A stretch of 64,000 bases of DNA from Myceligenerans crystallogenes (GTDB taxonomy: Bacteria; Actinomycetota; Actinomycetes; Actinomycetales; Cellulomonadaceae), in the NCBI RefSeq assembly GCF_039529775.1, contig NZ_BAAANL010000012.1:1-64000 (forward strand). Direction: 5' to 3'. The notes beneath the pieces are model-generated. The model was not told where the DNA came from. It saw only the letters and a list, made by a program, of their open reading frames with translations, and searched no databases. Positions 35,848 to 45,062 of this stretch are shown in pieces. Position 1 is the stretch's first letter; each line of letters opens with the position of its first letter. The translations under genes were made by a program, and so were the position numbers.

Positions 35848-36414
35848 ATGGTCACACCCCGCACCCTCCGCACCAGGGCCCGCATCCTCGATGCGGCGCT
35901 CGACCTCTTCGAGAACCAGGGTTACGACGGCACGACCGTGAACCAGATCGCGGAGGCCGCCGGCGTCACCCCCATGACGTTCTTCCGGCACTTTCCGACG
36001 AAGGACGCCGTGCTCGTCACGGATCCGTACGATCCGCTGATCGCCGAGGCCGTCGGCGCCCAGCCAGTGGGTCTTCCGCCCCTGGAGCGCACCCGGCTCG
36101 GCCTGCTCGCCGCCCTCGGCGAGATCACGCCCACCGAGGACTCGACGGCGAGGCGCCGGGTGGCCCTGGTCGCCACGTCCCCTTCGCTGCGCGCCGCGAT
36201 GTCGGCCGGCACCGAGGCCACCCGGGACGCGATCGTCGAGCGGCTCACAGCCGACGGGGTCGATCGTCTCGATGCCGCGATCTCGGCGTCCGCCTGCCTG
36301 GCCGCCACCACCGCGGCCCTCCTGGCCTGGGGCTCCGCGCCGAGCGACGTCACGCTCGCCGATCTCGTCCGCCGCGCCCTGGCGCAGCTCGCCCCGGCCG
36401 GTGCGACCGCATGA
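35848..36414 (+). CDS. TetR-family transcriptional regulator
   Basis: Repressor of 188 residues. The N-terminal HTH is complete: RARILDAALDLFENQGYDGT, VNQIAEAAGVTPMTFFRHFP and TKDAVL. The C-terminal ligand-binding region is Ala/Thr-rich and not distinctive. The ATG is preceded only by AGGGG at very short spacing, so translation may be leaderless. Its stop overlaps the ABC ATPase start by 4 bp. It most likely represses this operon through the palindrome at 35826 until an exporter substrate binds. Confidence 0.9.
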   Translation: MVTPRTLRTRARILDAALDLFENQGYDGTTVNQIAEAAGVTPMTFFRHFPTKDAVLVTDPYDPLIAEAVGAQPVGLPPLERTRLGLLAALGEITPTEDSTARRRVALVATSPSLRAAMSAGTEATRDAIVERLTADGVDRLDAAISASACLAATTAALLAWGSAPSDVTLADLVRRALAQLAPAGATA

Positions 36415-37184
36415 CCGAGCCCGCCCTGCTGCTCGACGACGTCTCCCACACCTTCGGCGGCCGACCAGCCCTCGACCGCCTCACGCTGGCCGTCCGGCCA
36501 GGCCGGGTCACGGCCCTGATCGGCCTCAACGGCGCAGGCAAGACGACGGCGCTCCGCGCGCTGACCGGCCGCCTGCGCCCCACGCACGGCGTGGCCAGGA
36601 TCCTCGGTCACGACCCGGCCGGCATGCCCGCCGACGTCGCCCGACGGTTCGGCCACGTGGTCGACACGCCGTTGGTCTACCCGGAGCTGACCGTGACCGA
36701 GAACCTTCGTTGCGCCGCCCGTCTGCACGGCGTGGCACGGCGGGCCGCCGCGGCGGCCGCTGACGTCGCCGTCGGGCGCATGGGGCTGGACCCGTGGCGC
36801 CACACCCGCGCCGGCGCGCTCTCGACGGGCAACCGTCAGCGCCTCGGGACAGCCGGCGCGACCCTTCATCGACCCACGGCACTGATCCTCGACGAACCGA
36901 CCAGCGCCCTCGACCCGCAGGGTGTCGTCCTGGTCCGCGAACTGGTCCGGGGCCTGGCCGACGACGGCGCGGCGGTCCTCGTCTCGAGCCATCACCTCGA
37001 CGAGGTCGCTCGGATCGCGGACGAGATAGTGGTGCTGCACGGCGGCCGCGACGTCGGACGGCTCGAACCCGGCGGCACCGACCTGGAACAACGGTTCTTC
37101 GCCATGGTCCTGGACGCCGGCACCCGGACAACGGATACCGGTCCGGCCAAGACGGATCCGGCCGGCACGGGGAGCCTGAGATGA
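36411..37184 (+). CDS. ABC transporter ATP-binding protein
   Basis: ATPase subunit of 257 residues. Walker A GLNGAGKTT, a signature changed from LSGGQ to LSTGNRQRLG, Walker B LILDEPTSALDPQG, and the switch His in VLVSSHHLDEV. This is the type of single-domain subunit that drives drug or antibiotic exporters. The start overlaps the TetR stop and its stop overlaps the permease start, each by 4 bp. The substrate is unknown. Confidence 0.93.
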   Translation: MTEPALLLDDVSHTFGGRPALDRLTLAVRPGRVTALIGLNGAGKTTALRALTGRLRPTHGVARILGHDPAGMPADVARRFGHVVDTPLVYPELTVTENLRCAARLHGVARRAAAAAADVAVGRMGLDPWRHTRAGALSTGNRQRLGTAGATLHRPTALILDEPTSALDPQGVVLVRELVRGLADDGAAVLVSSHHLDEVARIADEIVVLHGGRDVGRLEPGGTDLEQRFFAMVLDAGTRTTDTGPAKTDPAGTGSLR

Positions 37185-37972
37185 CCGCCGGAACCGCGTT
37201 CCGCGCCGCCCTGGCCGTTGAGACGCTCAAGCTCCGCCGTTCGGCCGTCGCCCGCATCGCGACCACGCTGCTCGTGCTGCTCGTTCCGCTCGGCAGCATC
37301 GGGATGGTCGCGCTCGCCCGGTCGCCGCGGGCCGTCGGCCCGACGGCGGCCAAGCTCACCGACTACGCGACCGGCGACCTCGCCACGACGCACCTGCTGG
37401 TGTGCGCCCAGGTCCTTTCCGTCGCGGCCCTGGCCGCCGGCGGGTTCTTCGTCGCCTGGTCGTTCGGACGCGAGCTGGAGAACGGCACCGCCGGGGCGTT
37501 GTTCGGGCTGGCCGTGCCGCAGGGCACCATTGCCCTGGCCAAGTGCCTGGTCGCGCTGGCCTGGATCGCGTCGTGCGTGGTGCTGGCCGTGGCGGTGACG
37601 ACGACTGCCTCGGCGGTCGTCACCGGGACAGCCGGCGAGCCCTTCGCGGCCTGGGCCGGGGTGCGTGACGCGGTCGCCGCAGGGCTGCTCGGTGGTGGAC
37701 TGGCGCTGCCGTTCGCCTGGGTGGCGACCGTGACGCGCAGCCGGCTCGGCACGGTCGGCGCGCTGGTCGGCATGGTCGCGCTCACCCAGATCGTGGTGCT
37801 GCTCGGCGGCGGCACCTGGTTCCCCTACGCCGCGCCGTCCCTGTGGGCGGGCATGGGCGGAGCGGACGCCGCAGCCGCCGTCGGCCCGCCTCACCTGATG
37901 CTCGCCGCCGCGACGGCCCCACTGGGTACCGCGGCGGTCGTCCGTGCCTGGCGGCGCCTGACGAACGTGTGA
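37181..37972 (+). CDS. ABC transporter permease
   Basis: Membrane subunit of 263 residues with about six hydrophobic helices (IATTLLVLLVPLGSIGMVAL, VLSVAALAAGGFFVAWSF, ALAWIASCVVLAVAVTTTAS and others). The N-terminal AALAVETLKLRRS and FGRELENGTAGALFGLAVPQ match the ABC-2 permease type. The start ATG 37181 overlaps the ATPase stop. It completes the TetR-ATPase-permease operon. The next gene is convergent. Confidence 0.9.
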   Translation: MTAGTAFRAALAVETLKLRRSAVARIATTLLVLLVPLGSIGMVALARSPRAVGPTAAKLTDYATGDLATTHLLVCAQVLSVAALAAGGFFVAWSFGRELENGTAGALFGLAVPQGTIALAKCLVALAWIASCVVLAVAVTTTASAVVTGTAGEPFAAWAGVRDAVAAGLLGGGLALPFAWVATVTRSRLGTVGALVGMVALTQIVVLLGGGTWFPYAAPSLWAGMGGADAAAAVGPPHLMLAAATAPLGTAAVVRAWRRLTNV

Positions 37973-38026
37973 GGTAGCGACAGCAGGGGGGTGGACCGGC
38001 CGTGGTCCCGGCCATCCGGGTGACGG

Positions 38027-39340
38027 TCACCGTCCGGACGAGGTGTCGGTGGCCGTCACGCCTGCGATCTGTTCCATGACCCGCACTCCCGCGCCGAGCC
38101 CGTCTTCGTGCCTGATCGCGGCGCCGACCTCGGCAGCCCGGTGCGAGTAGGACGTGGTGCCCGTGAGGTCGCCGAGGCGGCCGGCCAGGCCCCTGGCGAG
38201 ACGGTTGGCCGCCAGTGGTTCCGGTCCGGCGCCGATCGCGTGGACCCGGGCTCCCCAGAACGGCTGGTCACCGAGGAACGGCACCACGAGCGTCGGCCGG
38301 CCGGCCCGCAGGCCGGCCGCGGTCGAGCCCGCACCGCCGTGGTGCACGACGGCGGCGACCCTGGGAAACAGCCAGTCGTGGGGCGCGCCCTCGATGACCA
38401 GGACATCGTCCGAACCCGACTCGCCTGGCGTGATGCCGCCCCAACCGGTCGCGACGATCCCGCGCAGCCCGTTGGCCTTCAGGGCGGTCAGGACGGCGTC
38501 GCGCCGCTGGTCGGCTCCCTTGCCGAAGCCCATGGAGCCGAACCCGACGTAGACCGGGGCCGGCCCGGTCGCGAGGAAATCGGCCAGCTGCGCGGGCGGC
38601 TCCCAGCCACCGCCGTCCACGCCTTCGTGGTCCAGGAACCAGTAGCCGGTCACGTGGGCCGACTCCGGGTAGTCCGCCGGGACCGGCAGGATGTGCCGGC
38701 TGTAGGGGTAGAGGGTGTGGACCGGGCTGCCGTCGAGGTTCTTGAGGGGGTCGGCCAGGCGCCCGATCCGGCCCAGGCCGATCTGGCGGCGGAAGTCGTT
38801 GATCATGCCGCCGTACATGATCCCGCTCATCCGGTTCAGCGCGTACGAGGCACGGTTGCCCCGGCCTCCGAAGGACCTGCCGCCGAAGAACGGCATCGGG
38901 TGCGCGCGCGTCGGGGTGTAGTACGGCAGCGGGAGGGACAGGACGCCGGGTACGCCCAGGGCTTCGGCGATGTGCGGCCCGGCCAGCGTCTTGGGGTGAT
39001 ACACGACGACGTCCGGGCGCGCCGCCCGCGCGGCGGCCCAGCACTCGGTGTTGAGCTCACGCATCGCCGAGGTCATGATCCCGAGCGTCCGCAGCGCGTC
39101 CCGGGGACCGCTCAGCTCGGGCATGATCTCCCGCAGGAGACGCAGCATGCCGGAACCGGCGGGATGATGTGTGACGGTACCCGGCCCGTCGTGCGGCACC
39201 AGATCCGCGAAAGCGTCGGGAACGGCGAGAGTGACGTCGTGGCCGGCACGGGCCAGCGCCCCGGCGAGGGCGGCGTAGGGCTGGATGTCACCCCGGGTGC
39301 CGAACGACATGATCAGCGCGTGCATGCCAGGCTGGCGCAT
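38027..39340 (-). CDS. UDP-glycosyltransferase-like GT1 family enzyme
   Basis: GT-B fold glycosyltransferase of 437 residues. The N-terminal domain begins HALIMSFGTRGDIQPYAALA, typical of sterol and macrolide glycosyltransferases. The sugar-nucleotide site is APHDWLFPRVAAVVHHGGAG followed by STAAGLRAGRPTLVVPFLGD and QPFWG. It would glycosylate a lipid, sterol or antibiotic. The ATG at 39340 follows AAGGAA with good spacing. The MerR regulator at 39460 is in the same direction upstream, so they may be co-regulated. Confidence 0.9.
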   Translation of the reverse strand: MRQPGMHALIMSFGTRGDIQPYAALAGALARAGHDVTLAVPDAFADLVPHDGPGTVTHHPAGSGMLRLLREIMPELSGPRDALRTLGIMTSAMRELNTECWAAARAARPDVVVYHPKTLAGPHIAEALGVPGVLSLPLPYYTPTRAHPMPFFGGRSFGGRGNRASYALNRMSGIMYGGMINDFRRQIGLGRIGRLADPLKNLDGSPVHTLYPYSRHILPVPADYPESAHVTGYWFLDHEGVDGGGWEPPAQLADFLATGPAPVYVGFGSMGFGKGADQRRDAVLTALKANGLRGIVATGWGGITPGESGSDDVLVIEGAPHDWLFPRVAAVVHHGGAGSTAAGLRAGRPTLVVPFLGDQPFWGARVHAIGAGPEPLAANRLARGLAGRLGDLTGTTSYSHRAAEVGAAIRHEDGLGAGVRVMEQIAGVTATDTSSGR

Positions 39341-39459
39341 GGCGGATTCCTTCGGACGGGCCACTGGGCCGCCCGTGGACGGGGCGGCATCGCCGCCGAC
39401 CAGGCTTCCCGGCACACCACCGCCCAGCCTACCTGCCGCGCGGTCGCTGCGACATGGGC

Positions 39460-39849
39460 TCAGACCCCATCGAGCAGGGCGATCAGCTCGTCCGCCATGG
39501 CGAGCTTGCGTGCGAGGTCGGCGCGGCGCTCCCGCGCGACGGCGACGAACTCGTCCAGCCTGACGCGCAGCTCGGCCCCGTCCGGGCCGGAGGGCCCGGC
39601 GGCCAGCCGGCCGGCGACGTCGAGCAGGTCGGCCATCTCCTCCAGGGTGAAGCCGAGCGGCTTCATACGACGAACCAGCAGGATGCGCTCGACGTCGGAC
39701 TCCGTGTAGAGCCGGAACCCGCCGTGGCTGCGTCCCGACGGCGTCACCAGGCCCACCTCGTCCCAGTGCCGCAACGTGCGCAACGACAGGCCGGTGCGCT
39801 CGGCGACCGTGCCGATGTGCGTGGTGGCCGACGTGTCCGGAGTACCCAT
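39460..39849 (-). CDS. MerR-family transcriptional regulator
   Basis: Regulator of 129 residues. The winged helix reads HIGTVAERTGLSLRTLRHWD and EVGLVTPSGRSHGGFRLYTE, then a dimerisation helix. There is no Cys cluster, so it senses an organic signal rather than metals. It probably binds the dyad at 39854-39883 just upstream, and could control the divergent SulP gene and the glycosyltransferase downstream. Confidence 0.92.
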   Translation of the reverse strand: MGTPDTSATTHIGTVAERTGLSLRTLRHWDEVGLVTPSGRSHGGFRLYTESDVERILLVRRMKPLGFTLEEMADLLDVAGRLAAGPSGPDGAELRVRLDEFVAVARERRADLARKLAMADELIALLDGV

Positions 39850-39853
39850 CGTG

Positions 39854-39883
39854 CAACTCTACCCTTACGTAACGGTAGAGTTG
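39854..39883. promoter_or_regulatory. MerR operator dyad between merR-type gene and sulP-type gene
   Basis: A 30-bp dyad with arms CAACTCTACC and GGTAGAGTTG around the core CTTACGTAAC, with one symmetric mismatch pair only. It starts 5 bp upstream of the MerR start codon. MerR proteins bind such long dyads within stretched promoter spacers. Confidence 0.75.
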
Positions 39884-40034
39884 AGCGCGGTGGGTCTCCG
39901 CGCCCCCGGGGTCGTCTCACCACCGTCCATTCTTCGTGCGCAGCGTCGCGTGCTCAGTCCTGTCCATCCGGGCCGGGTCCCGCGACCTCGGCCCTCGGGG
40001 CGTGCGCGTCCCCGAATCCGTGAGGAAACACTGC

Positions 40035-41585
40035 GTGTCACACACTTCTGTCGACCTGCCCGATCCCGTCCCGGCGGCGATCCCCGTCACCGGCGCCCCC
40101 GAGGCCACCGCTTCCGGCTCGTTCCGCGCCGCGTTCCGATCCGTCAGGACGTTCCGCACCGAGGTCCTGGCCGGCCTCGTGGTGGCGCTGGCGCTGATCC
40201 CGGAGGCGATCGCGTTCTCGATCATCGCCGGCGTCGACCCGCGAGTCGGCCTGTTCGCGTCCTTCACGATGGCCGTGGCCATCTCGTTCCTCGGCGGGCG
40301 GCCCGCCATGATCTCCGCCGCGACGGGCGCGGTCGCGCTGGTCATCGCCCCGGTCGTGCGCGAGCACGGCATGGACCACCTCATCGCCACCGTGATCCTG
40401 GGCGGGATCATCCAGGTCGTCCTCGGCGTGCTGGGCGTCGCCAGGATCATGAGGTTCATCCCCCGCTCGGTGATGGTCGGCTTCGTCAACGCCCTCGCCG
40501 TCCTGATCTTCCTGTCCCAGCTGCCACACCTCACCGGCGTTCCGGTCGCGGTCTACCCGCTGGTCGCCATCGGCATCGTGCTCATGGTCCTGCTGCCACG
40601 CCGGACCAAGGTGGTCCCGGCACCCCTCGTGGCCATCGTGCTGCTGACCGCGGCCGTGGTGATCGCGGGCATCGACGTGCCGACCGTGGGTGACGAGGGC
40701 GCGCTGCCCGAGTCGCTGCCGAGCCTGTTCCTCCCCGACGTCCCGCTGAACCTCGAGACGCTGCAGACCATCGCGCCCTATGCGGTGGCGATGGCGCTCG
40801 TCGGCATCCTGGAGTCGCTGCTGACGGCCAAGCTGGTCGACGACGTCACCGACACCCACTCGAACAAGACCCGCGAGACCTGGGGGCAGGGCGCCGCCAA
40901 CATCGTGACCGGGCTCTTCGGTGGCATGGGCGGCTGCGCCATGATCGGCCAGACCATGATCAACGTGAAGTCCTCCGGCGCCCGCACCCGGCTCTCCACC
41001 TTCCTCGCCGGCGTGTTCCTGCTGATCCTCGTGGTCGGCCTCGGTGAGGTGGTCGCGATCATGCCGATGGCGGCACTGGTCGCCGTGATGATCATGGTCT
41101 CGGTCGGCACGTTCGACTGGCATTCGATCCGCCCGGACACCCTGCGCCGCATGCCGAAGTCCGAGACCACGGTCATGCTCGCCACCGTGGTCGTCACCGT
41201 CGCCACCCACAACCTCGCCTACGGCGTGATCGTCGGCGTCGTCGTCGCGACGGTGCTGTTCGCGAACCGGGTCGCGCACTTCACGTCGGTGACCAGGCTG
41301 GACGCCTCGGACGCCGACGGCCGGAGGGTCTACGCCGTCGAGGGCGAACTGTTCTTCGCCTCGTCCAACGACCTGGTCCACCAGTTCGACTACGCCGGCG
41401 ACCCGAAGAACATCGTCATCGACATGACCAAGGCCCACATCTGGGACGCCTCCGCCATCGCCTCGCTCGACGCGGTCACCACCAGGTACCGGGCCAAGGG
41501 CAAGACCGTGACGATCGTCGGCATGAACCACGACTCGGCCGCCCGGCACGAACGTCTCGCCGGAAACCTCGGAACGGAGCACTGA
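40035..41585 (+). CDS. SulP-family anion transporter with STAS domain
   Basis: Anion transporter of 516 residues. SulP features: EVLAGLVVALALIPEAIAFS, VGLFASFTMAVAISFLGGRP, IMRFIPRSVMVGFVNALAVL, GQGAANIVTGLFGGMGGCAM and a C-terminal STAS domain (VYAVEGELFFASSNDLVHQF, then NIVIDMTKAHIWDASAIASL). The shorter form starting at GTG 40035 is chosen because of GAGGAAA upstream; the frame also extends to 39936. Substrate may be sulfate or bicarbonate and cannot be decided here. It is divergent from the MerR regulator. Confidence 0.9.
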   Translation: MSHTSVDLPDPVPAAIPVTGAPEATASGSFRAAFRSVRTFRTEVLAGLVVALALIPEAIAFSIIAGVDPRVGLFASFTMAVAISFLGGRPAMISAATGAVALVIAPVVREHGMDHLIATVILGGIIQVVLGVLGVARIMRFIPRSVMVGFVNALAVLIFLSQLPHLTGVPVAVYPLVAIGIVLMVLLPRRTKVVPAPLVAIVLLTAAVVIAGIDVPTVGDEGALPESLPSLFLPDVPLNLETLQTIAPYAVAMALVGILESLLTAKLVDDVTDTHSNKTRETWGQGAANIVTGLFGGMGGCAMIGQTMINVKSSGARTRLSTFLAGVFLLILVVGLGEVVAIMPMAALVAVMIMVSVGTFDWHSIRPDTLRRMPKSETTVMLATVVVTVATHNLAYGVIVGVVVATVLFANRVAHFTSVTRLDASDADGRRVYAVEGELFFASSNDLVHQFDYAGDPKNIVIDMTKAHIWDASAIASLDAVTTRYRAKGKTVTIVGMNHDSAARHERLAGNLGTEH

Positions 41586-41624
41586 GCGACGAGGGCGCAG
41601 CGACCGGCGAACACGCGCGGTCCT

Positions 41625-41664
41625 GGCGGCCGCGGCGTTCCGGAGTCTCACCGCCGCGGCCGCC
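41625..41664. terminator. Bidirectional hairpin between convergent sulP-type and SDR genes
   Basis: A 13-bp perfect stem (GGCGGCCGCGGCG and its complement) around a 14-nt loop. It lies 40 bp past the SulP stop and 14 bp past the SDR stop. Confidence 0.65.
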
Positions 41665-41677
41665 GGGCGCCGGCCCG

Positions 41678-42442
41678 TTACCCGGCGCGCACGATCTTGC
41701 TGTTGTGGGCCTGGGCCCTCGGGCGGATCGTGAGCTGGTCGATGTTGACGTGGTCGGGGCGGGTCACGGCCCACGCGACGGCGTCGGCGACGTCCTGCGC
41801 GGACAGCGGCGTGTAGCCCTCGTAGACCTGGGCGGCCCGGGCCGCGTCGCCCCCGAACCGCACCAGGGAGAACTCCTCGGTCGCCACCGCGCCCGGCGAG
41901 ATCTCGATCACCCGCACCGGCTCGCCGGCGGTCTCCCAGCGCAGGGTCTGGGACAGCATGTGCTCGCCGTGCTTGGCCGCCGTGTACCCGGCGCCGCCCT
42001 CGTACGCGCCGTGCGCCGCCGTGGAGGTGATGGTCACGACGTCGGCGACGCCGCGCTCCGCCCCGGCCGCGCGCAGCAGCGGCAGCACCGCCTGGGTGAC
42101 CCGCAGCGTGCCGAGCACGTTGACCTCGTACATCCACCGCCAGCCCGCGACGTCCGAGTCCTCGACCCGGTCCAGGCCGAGCGCGCCGCCCGCGTTGTTG
42201 ACGACGGCGTCCAGGCCGCCGGTCGCCGCGAGATGCTGCGCCAGCCGCGCGACGCCGTCGTCGTCGGTCACGTCGAGAGCGTAGGCCTCCGCGCCGGTCT
42301 CGGCGGCCAGAGCGGTCAGCCGCTCCTTGCGCCGGGCCGCGGCCACGACGTCCCAGCCGTCCGCCATGAGGCGGCGTACCGTCGCCGCCCCGATGCCCGA
42401 CGACGCGCCCGTGACCAGTGCTCTTCTCTCCGCGGTGCTCAT
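41678..42442 (-). CDS. Short-chain dehydrogenase/reductase
   Basis: NAD(P)-dependent oxidoreductase of 254 residues. Cofactor motif TGASSGIG, AARRKER (suggesting NADPH), NNAGG, catalytic Ser in ITSTAAHGAYEG, and YTAAKH with the Tyr-Lys pair. The closing ISPGAVATEEF segment is typical of classical SDRs of the YdfG/clavaldehyde dehydrogenase kind, which act on hydroxy acids such as L-allo-threonine. ATG 42442 has little ribosome-binding sequence; a TTG further upstream is possible. Substrate unknown. Confidence 0.9.
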   Translation of the reverse strand: MSTAERRALVTGASSGIGAATVRRLMADGWDVVAAARRKERLTALAAETGAEAYALDVTDDDGVARLAQHLAATGGLDAVVNNAGGALGLDRVEDSDVAGWRWMYEVNVLGTLRVTQAVLPLLRAAGAERGVADVVTITSTAAHGAYEGGAGYTAAKHGEHMLSQTLRWETAGEPVRVIEISPGAVATEEFSLVRFGGDAARAAQVYEGYTPLSAQDVADAVAWAVTRPDHVNIDQLTIRPRAQAHNSKIVRAG

Positions 42443-42551
42443 GTGTCCGAGATTACGCGCCGGCAAATACCTCGGCGTCGCGATTTCATGCGACCATTTC
42501 CGACATTAAGGGGATCGCACGCAACGCGTGTCCCGAGGGAGGGAGGACACC

Positions 42552-43799
42552 GTGAGCGACCTGCGGCTGCTCGAACCGATCGCGCAGGACGAGCCGGCGC
42601 CCCGCTACGGGCGCCTGGCGATCCTGATCGGCGCGCTCGTGGTGCTCGTGGGGCTCGTCGTCTGGGCGTGGCTGTTCCTCGTGCAGGACTCCCGCGGGGA
42701 CGCGCGCACGGAGGCGGCCCTCGGGCAGAGCGCCCATGCGGCGGGCGACTGCGCGGCCGCGGTACCGCGGCTCAAGTCCGCCCGGAACCTGGGCGCGCTG
42801 GAGTTCCTGGCCCCTCCCGTGGACAGCGCGGAGCTGACCGCCGAGATCGAGGCGTGCGACGAACTCGAGCGCGCGCGGCACGCCGTCGCCACCGGGAACT
42901 ACCGGGGCGCCATCGAGCGCTTCGACGCGTACCTCGCCTCGGGCGGCGCCCGCTACGTCGCGGCGGTCGAGGAGCAGTCCGGCGCGCGCCTCTCCTACGG
43001 GCAGGAGCTGGAGGAACAGGGCCACGGCGAGCGCGCGGTCTCCCAGTACGCCACCGTCCTGGCGGACGCCCCGGACAGCGAGCCGGCCGAGCGCGCCGAG
43101 CGACGCGTCTGGGTGCTGTTCGAGAACGACGTCGAGGCCGACCGCGCCGACGAACCCTGCTCGGTGATCCGGCCGGCGCGCGCGTGGTCGAGACTGGACG
43201 GCCCGGCCCTGCGGCCGGTCCGGGACGCCTCGCACCACGCGCTGTCCTGGGCGCTGGTGCGCTGCGGCGAGGACCGCCTCGCCGAGGGGGAGGCCGCGGC
43301 CCGCGACGCCCGCTACGACGCCGCGGTGTTCCACGCCGCCCGGCGCGCGCTGCTGGCGGCCGTCCAGGAGTACCCCGGCACGAAGCCCGGCGACCTGGCG
43401 GTCTCGCACCTGGAGCGGTTCTCCGCCACGCGGTCCGCGGCGCAGGTCACCGCGACGAACGTCGCCCAGGAGCGGCTCCGGATCGCGCGGATCAAGAAGC
43501 AGGTCCGCGGCGCCCTGGCCGGCGGCGGCACCCTGACCCGGCCGGTGCGGTACGCCGGAGCGGGCGAGGAGGTGGCGCTGACGATCCGCAACGCCACGGG
43601 CAAGCAGCTCTACGTGGCCTGGACCGGCCGGGAGACGGACTCGGTCACCGTCCCGGCGGGCAGCAGGAAGTGCGGCAGGGCGCCGTCGGTCACCCTGACG
43701 ATCCCGGCGGGCGACGTCTCCGTCGCCGTCCACGACGGCGGCTGGGCGGCGGGCAGCTGGTCCTTCCCGAGCGACGCGCACCGCACGTGCGTCAAGTAG
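42552..43799 (+). CDS. Membrane-anchored TPR-like protein of unknown function
   Basis: Protein of 415 residues with one transmembrane helix near residues 22-45 (LAILIGALVVLVGLVVWAWL), so most of it lies outside the cell. Residues 50-290 are rich in Ala/Glu/Arg helices with a tetratricopeptide-like spacing (AAGDCAAAVPRLKSARNLG, YRGAIERFDAYL, HGERAVSQYATVL). The C-terminal 90 residues look like a small beta-domain (EEVALTIRNATGKQLYVAWT, VTLTIPAGDVSVAVHDG). GTG 42552 is chosen for GGGAGGAC upstream. Role not known. Confidence 0.75.
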   Translation: MSDLRLLEPIAQDEPAPRYGRLAILIGALVVLVGLVVWAWLFLVQDSRGDARTEAALGQSAHAAGDCAAAVPRLKSARNLGALEFLAPPVDSAELTAEIEACDELERARHAVATGNYRGAIERFDAYLASGGARYVAAVEEQSGARLSYGQELEEQGHGERAVSQYATVLADAPDSEPAERAERRVWVLFENDVEADRADEPCSVIRPARAWSRLDGPALRPVRDASHHALSWALVRCGEDRLAEGEAAARDARYDAAVFHAARRALLAAVQEYPGTKPGDLAVSHLERFSATRSAAQVTATNVAQERLRIARIKKQVRGALAGGGTLTRPVRYAGAGEEVALTIRNATGKQLYVAWTGRETDSVTVPAGSRKCGRAPSVTLTIPAGDVSVAVHDGGWAAGSWSFPSDAHRTCVK

Positions 43800-43823
43800 G
43801 GCCGGGGCCGGGCCCGGCGGGGC

Positions 43824-45062
43824 TCAGCCGTGCGCCCGGAGTTCCGCGGCCACGAGGGCGAGCCCGTCCGCGACCTCGGTGAACGACGTGCTCAGCGGCG
43901 ACAGCCCGAGGCGCATCCCGGCCGGCGGCCGGAAGTCGGGCACGACGCCGCGCTGCCACAGCCGCGCCGTCACCTCCCGGAAGGCCGGGTGCTCCAGCAT
44001 GACGTGACCACCGCGCACCGCGGCGTCGCGCGGCGAGGCCACGCGCACGCCGAGCGGGACGAGATGCTCGTCGGCGGCCTCGACCACGAACTCCGTCAGG
44101 GCCACGGACTTGGCGCGCACCGCCGCCATCCCCGCCTCGTCGATCAGCTCGAGCATGTCCCGCATCGGCAGCATGCCGACGACGGGCGGCGTCCCGGAGA
44201 TGAACCGGCGGATGCCGGCCGCGGGCTCGTAGGCGGGCCCCATCGCGAACGGGTCGGCGGCGCCCATCCAGCCCTGGACCGGCTGGCGCAGCTCGTCCTG
44301 CAGGCCGCGGGCGACGTAGCCGAACGCCGGGGCGCCGGGCCCGCCGTTCAGGTACTTGTAGGTGCAGCCCACCGCGAGGTCCACGCCGTGCGCGTCGAGC
44401 TCCACCGGCACGGCGCCCACGGAATGGCACAGGTCCCACAGCACCAGCGCCCCGGCGTCGTGCGCGATCCGCGTGATCGCGGGCAGGTCCGCGATGTAGG
44501 CCGACTTGAACGCGACATGGCTCACCAGCACCAGGGCGGTGCGCTCGGAGACGACGGCGGCGACGTCGTCGGGCCGCACGCCGAGCGCCGGATCCGGGGT
44601 GATCCAGCGGATCGTCAGGCCGCGCTCGGCGGCGATGCCCTCCAGGACGAAGCGGTCGGTCGGGAAGTTCTCGGTGTCCGCGACGATCTCGGCGCGCCCG
44701 GGCCGGGCGCCGGCGGCGGCGCGCGCGAGCTTGTAGAGCAGCACCGTGGTCGAGTCCGCCACGACGGTCTGCCCGGCGGCCGCGCCCAGGCAGACCCGCC
44801 CGATCGTGTCCCCGAGCTCGGTGGGCGCGTCCATCCAGCCCTCGTCCCACGCGCGGATGAGGCGCGCGGCCCACACCTCGTCGACGAAGCCCGCGAGCCG
44901 GTCCCGCGTCGCCTTCAGGGGGCGGCCGAGCGAGTTCCCGTCGAGGTACGCCACCAGGCCGGGGCTGCCGGCGAACCGCTCGCGGTACGCGGCGAGCGGG
45001 TCCTCGGCGTCGAGCTGGGCCGCCTTCGCGGCCAGGTCGGGAAGGCTCGGGGTGGGGTTCAT
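43824..45062 (-). CDS. kynU: Kynureninase
   Basis: PLP enzyme of 412 residues that cleaves kynurenine to anthranilate and alanine. Family motifs: YLDGNSLGRPL, WMDAPTELGDTIG, VADTENFPTDRFV, LWDLCHSVGAVPVELDAHGV and the PLP-binding lysine K236 in GCTYKYLNGGPGAPAF. The overlap with the amidohydrolase stop (ATGA) puts it third in the tryptophan catabolic operon. The pathway stops at anthranilate here because no hydroxylase (kynurenine 3-monooxygenase) is present in the window. Confidence 0.95.
   Translation of the reverse strand: MNPTPSLPDLAAKAAQLDAEDPLAAYRERFAGSPGLVAYLDGNSLGRPLKATRDRLAGFVDEVWAARLIRAWDEGWMDAPTELGDTIGRVCLGAAAGQTVVADSTTVLLYKLARAAAGARPGRAEIVADTENFPTDRFVLEGIAAERGLTIRWITPDPALGVRPDDVAAVVSERTALVLVSHVAFKSAYIADLPAITRIAHDAGALVLWDLCHSVGAVPVELDAHGVDLAVGCTYKYLNGGPGAPAFGYVARGLQDELRQPVQGWMGAADPFAMGPAYEPAAGIRRFISGTPPVVGMLPMRDMLELIDEAGMAAVRAKSVALTEFVVEAADEHLVPLGVRVASPRDAAVRGGHVMLEHPAFREVTARLWQRGVVPDFRPPAGMRLGLSPLSTSFTEVADGLALVAAELRAHG

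Noticed and set aside
38015..38038. Hairpin between ABC permease and glycosyltransferase genes
   Set aside because: The imperfect stem overlaps the glycosyltransferase stop region and is weaker than the other terminators here.
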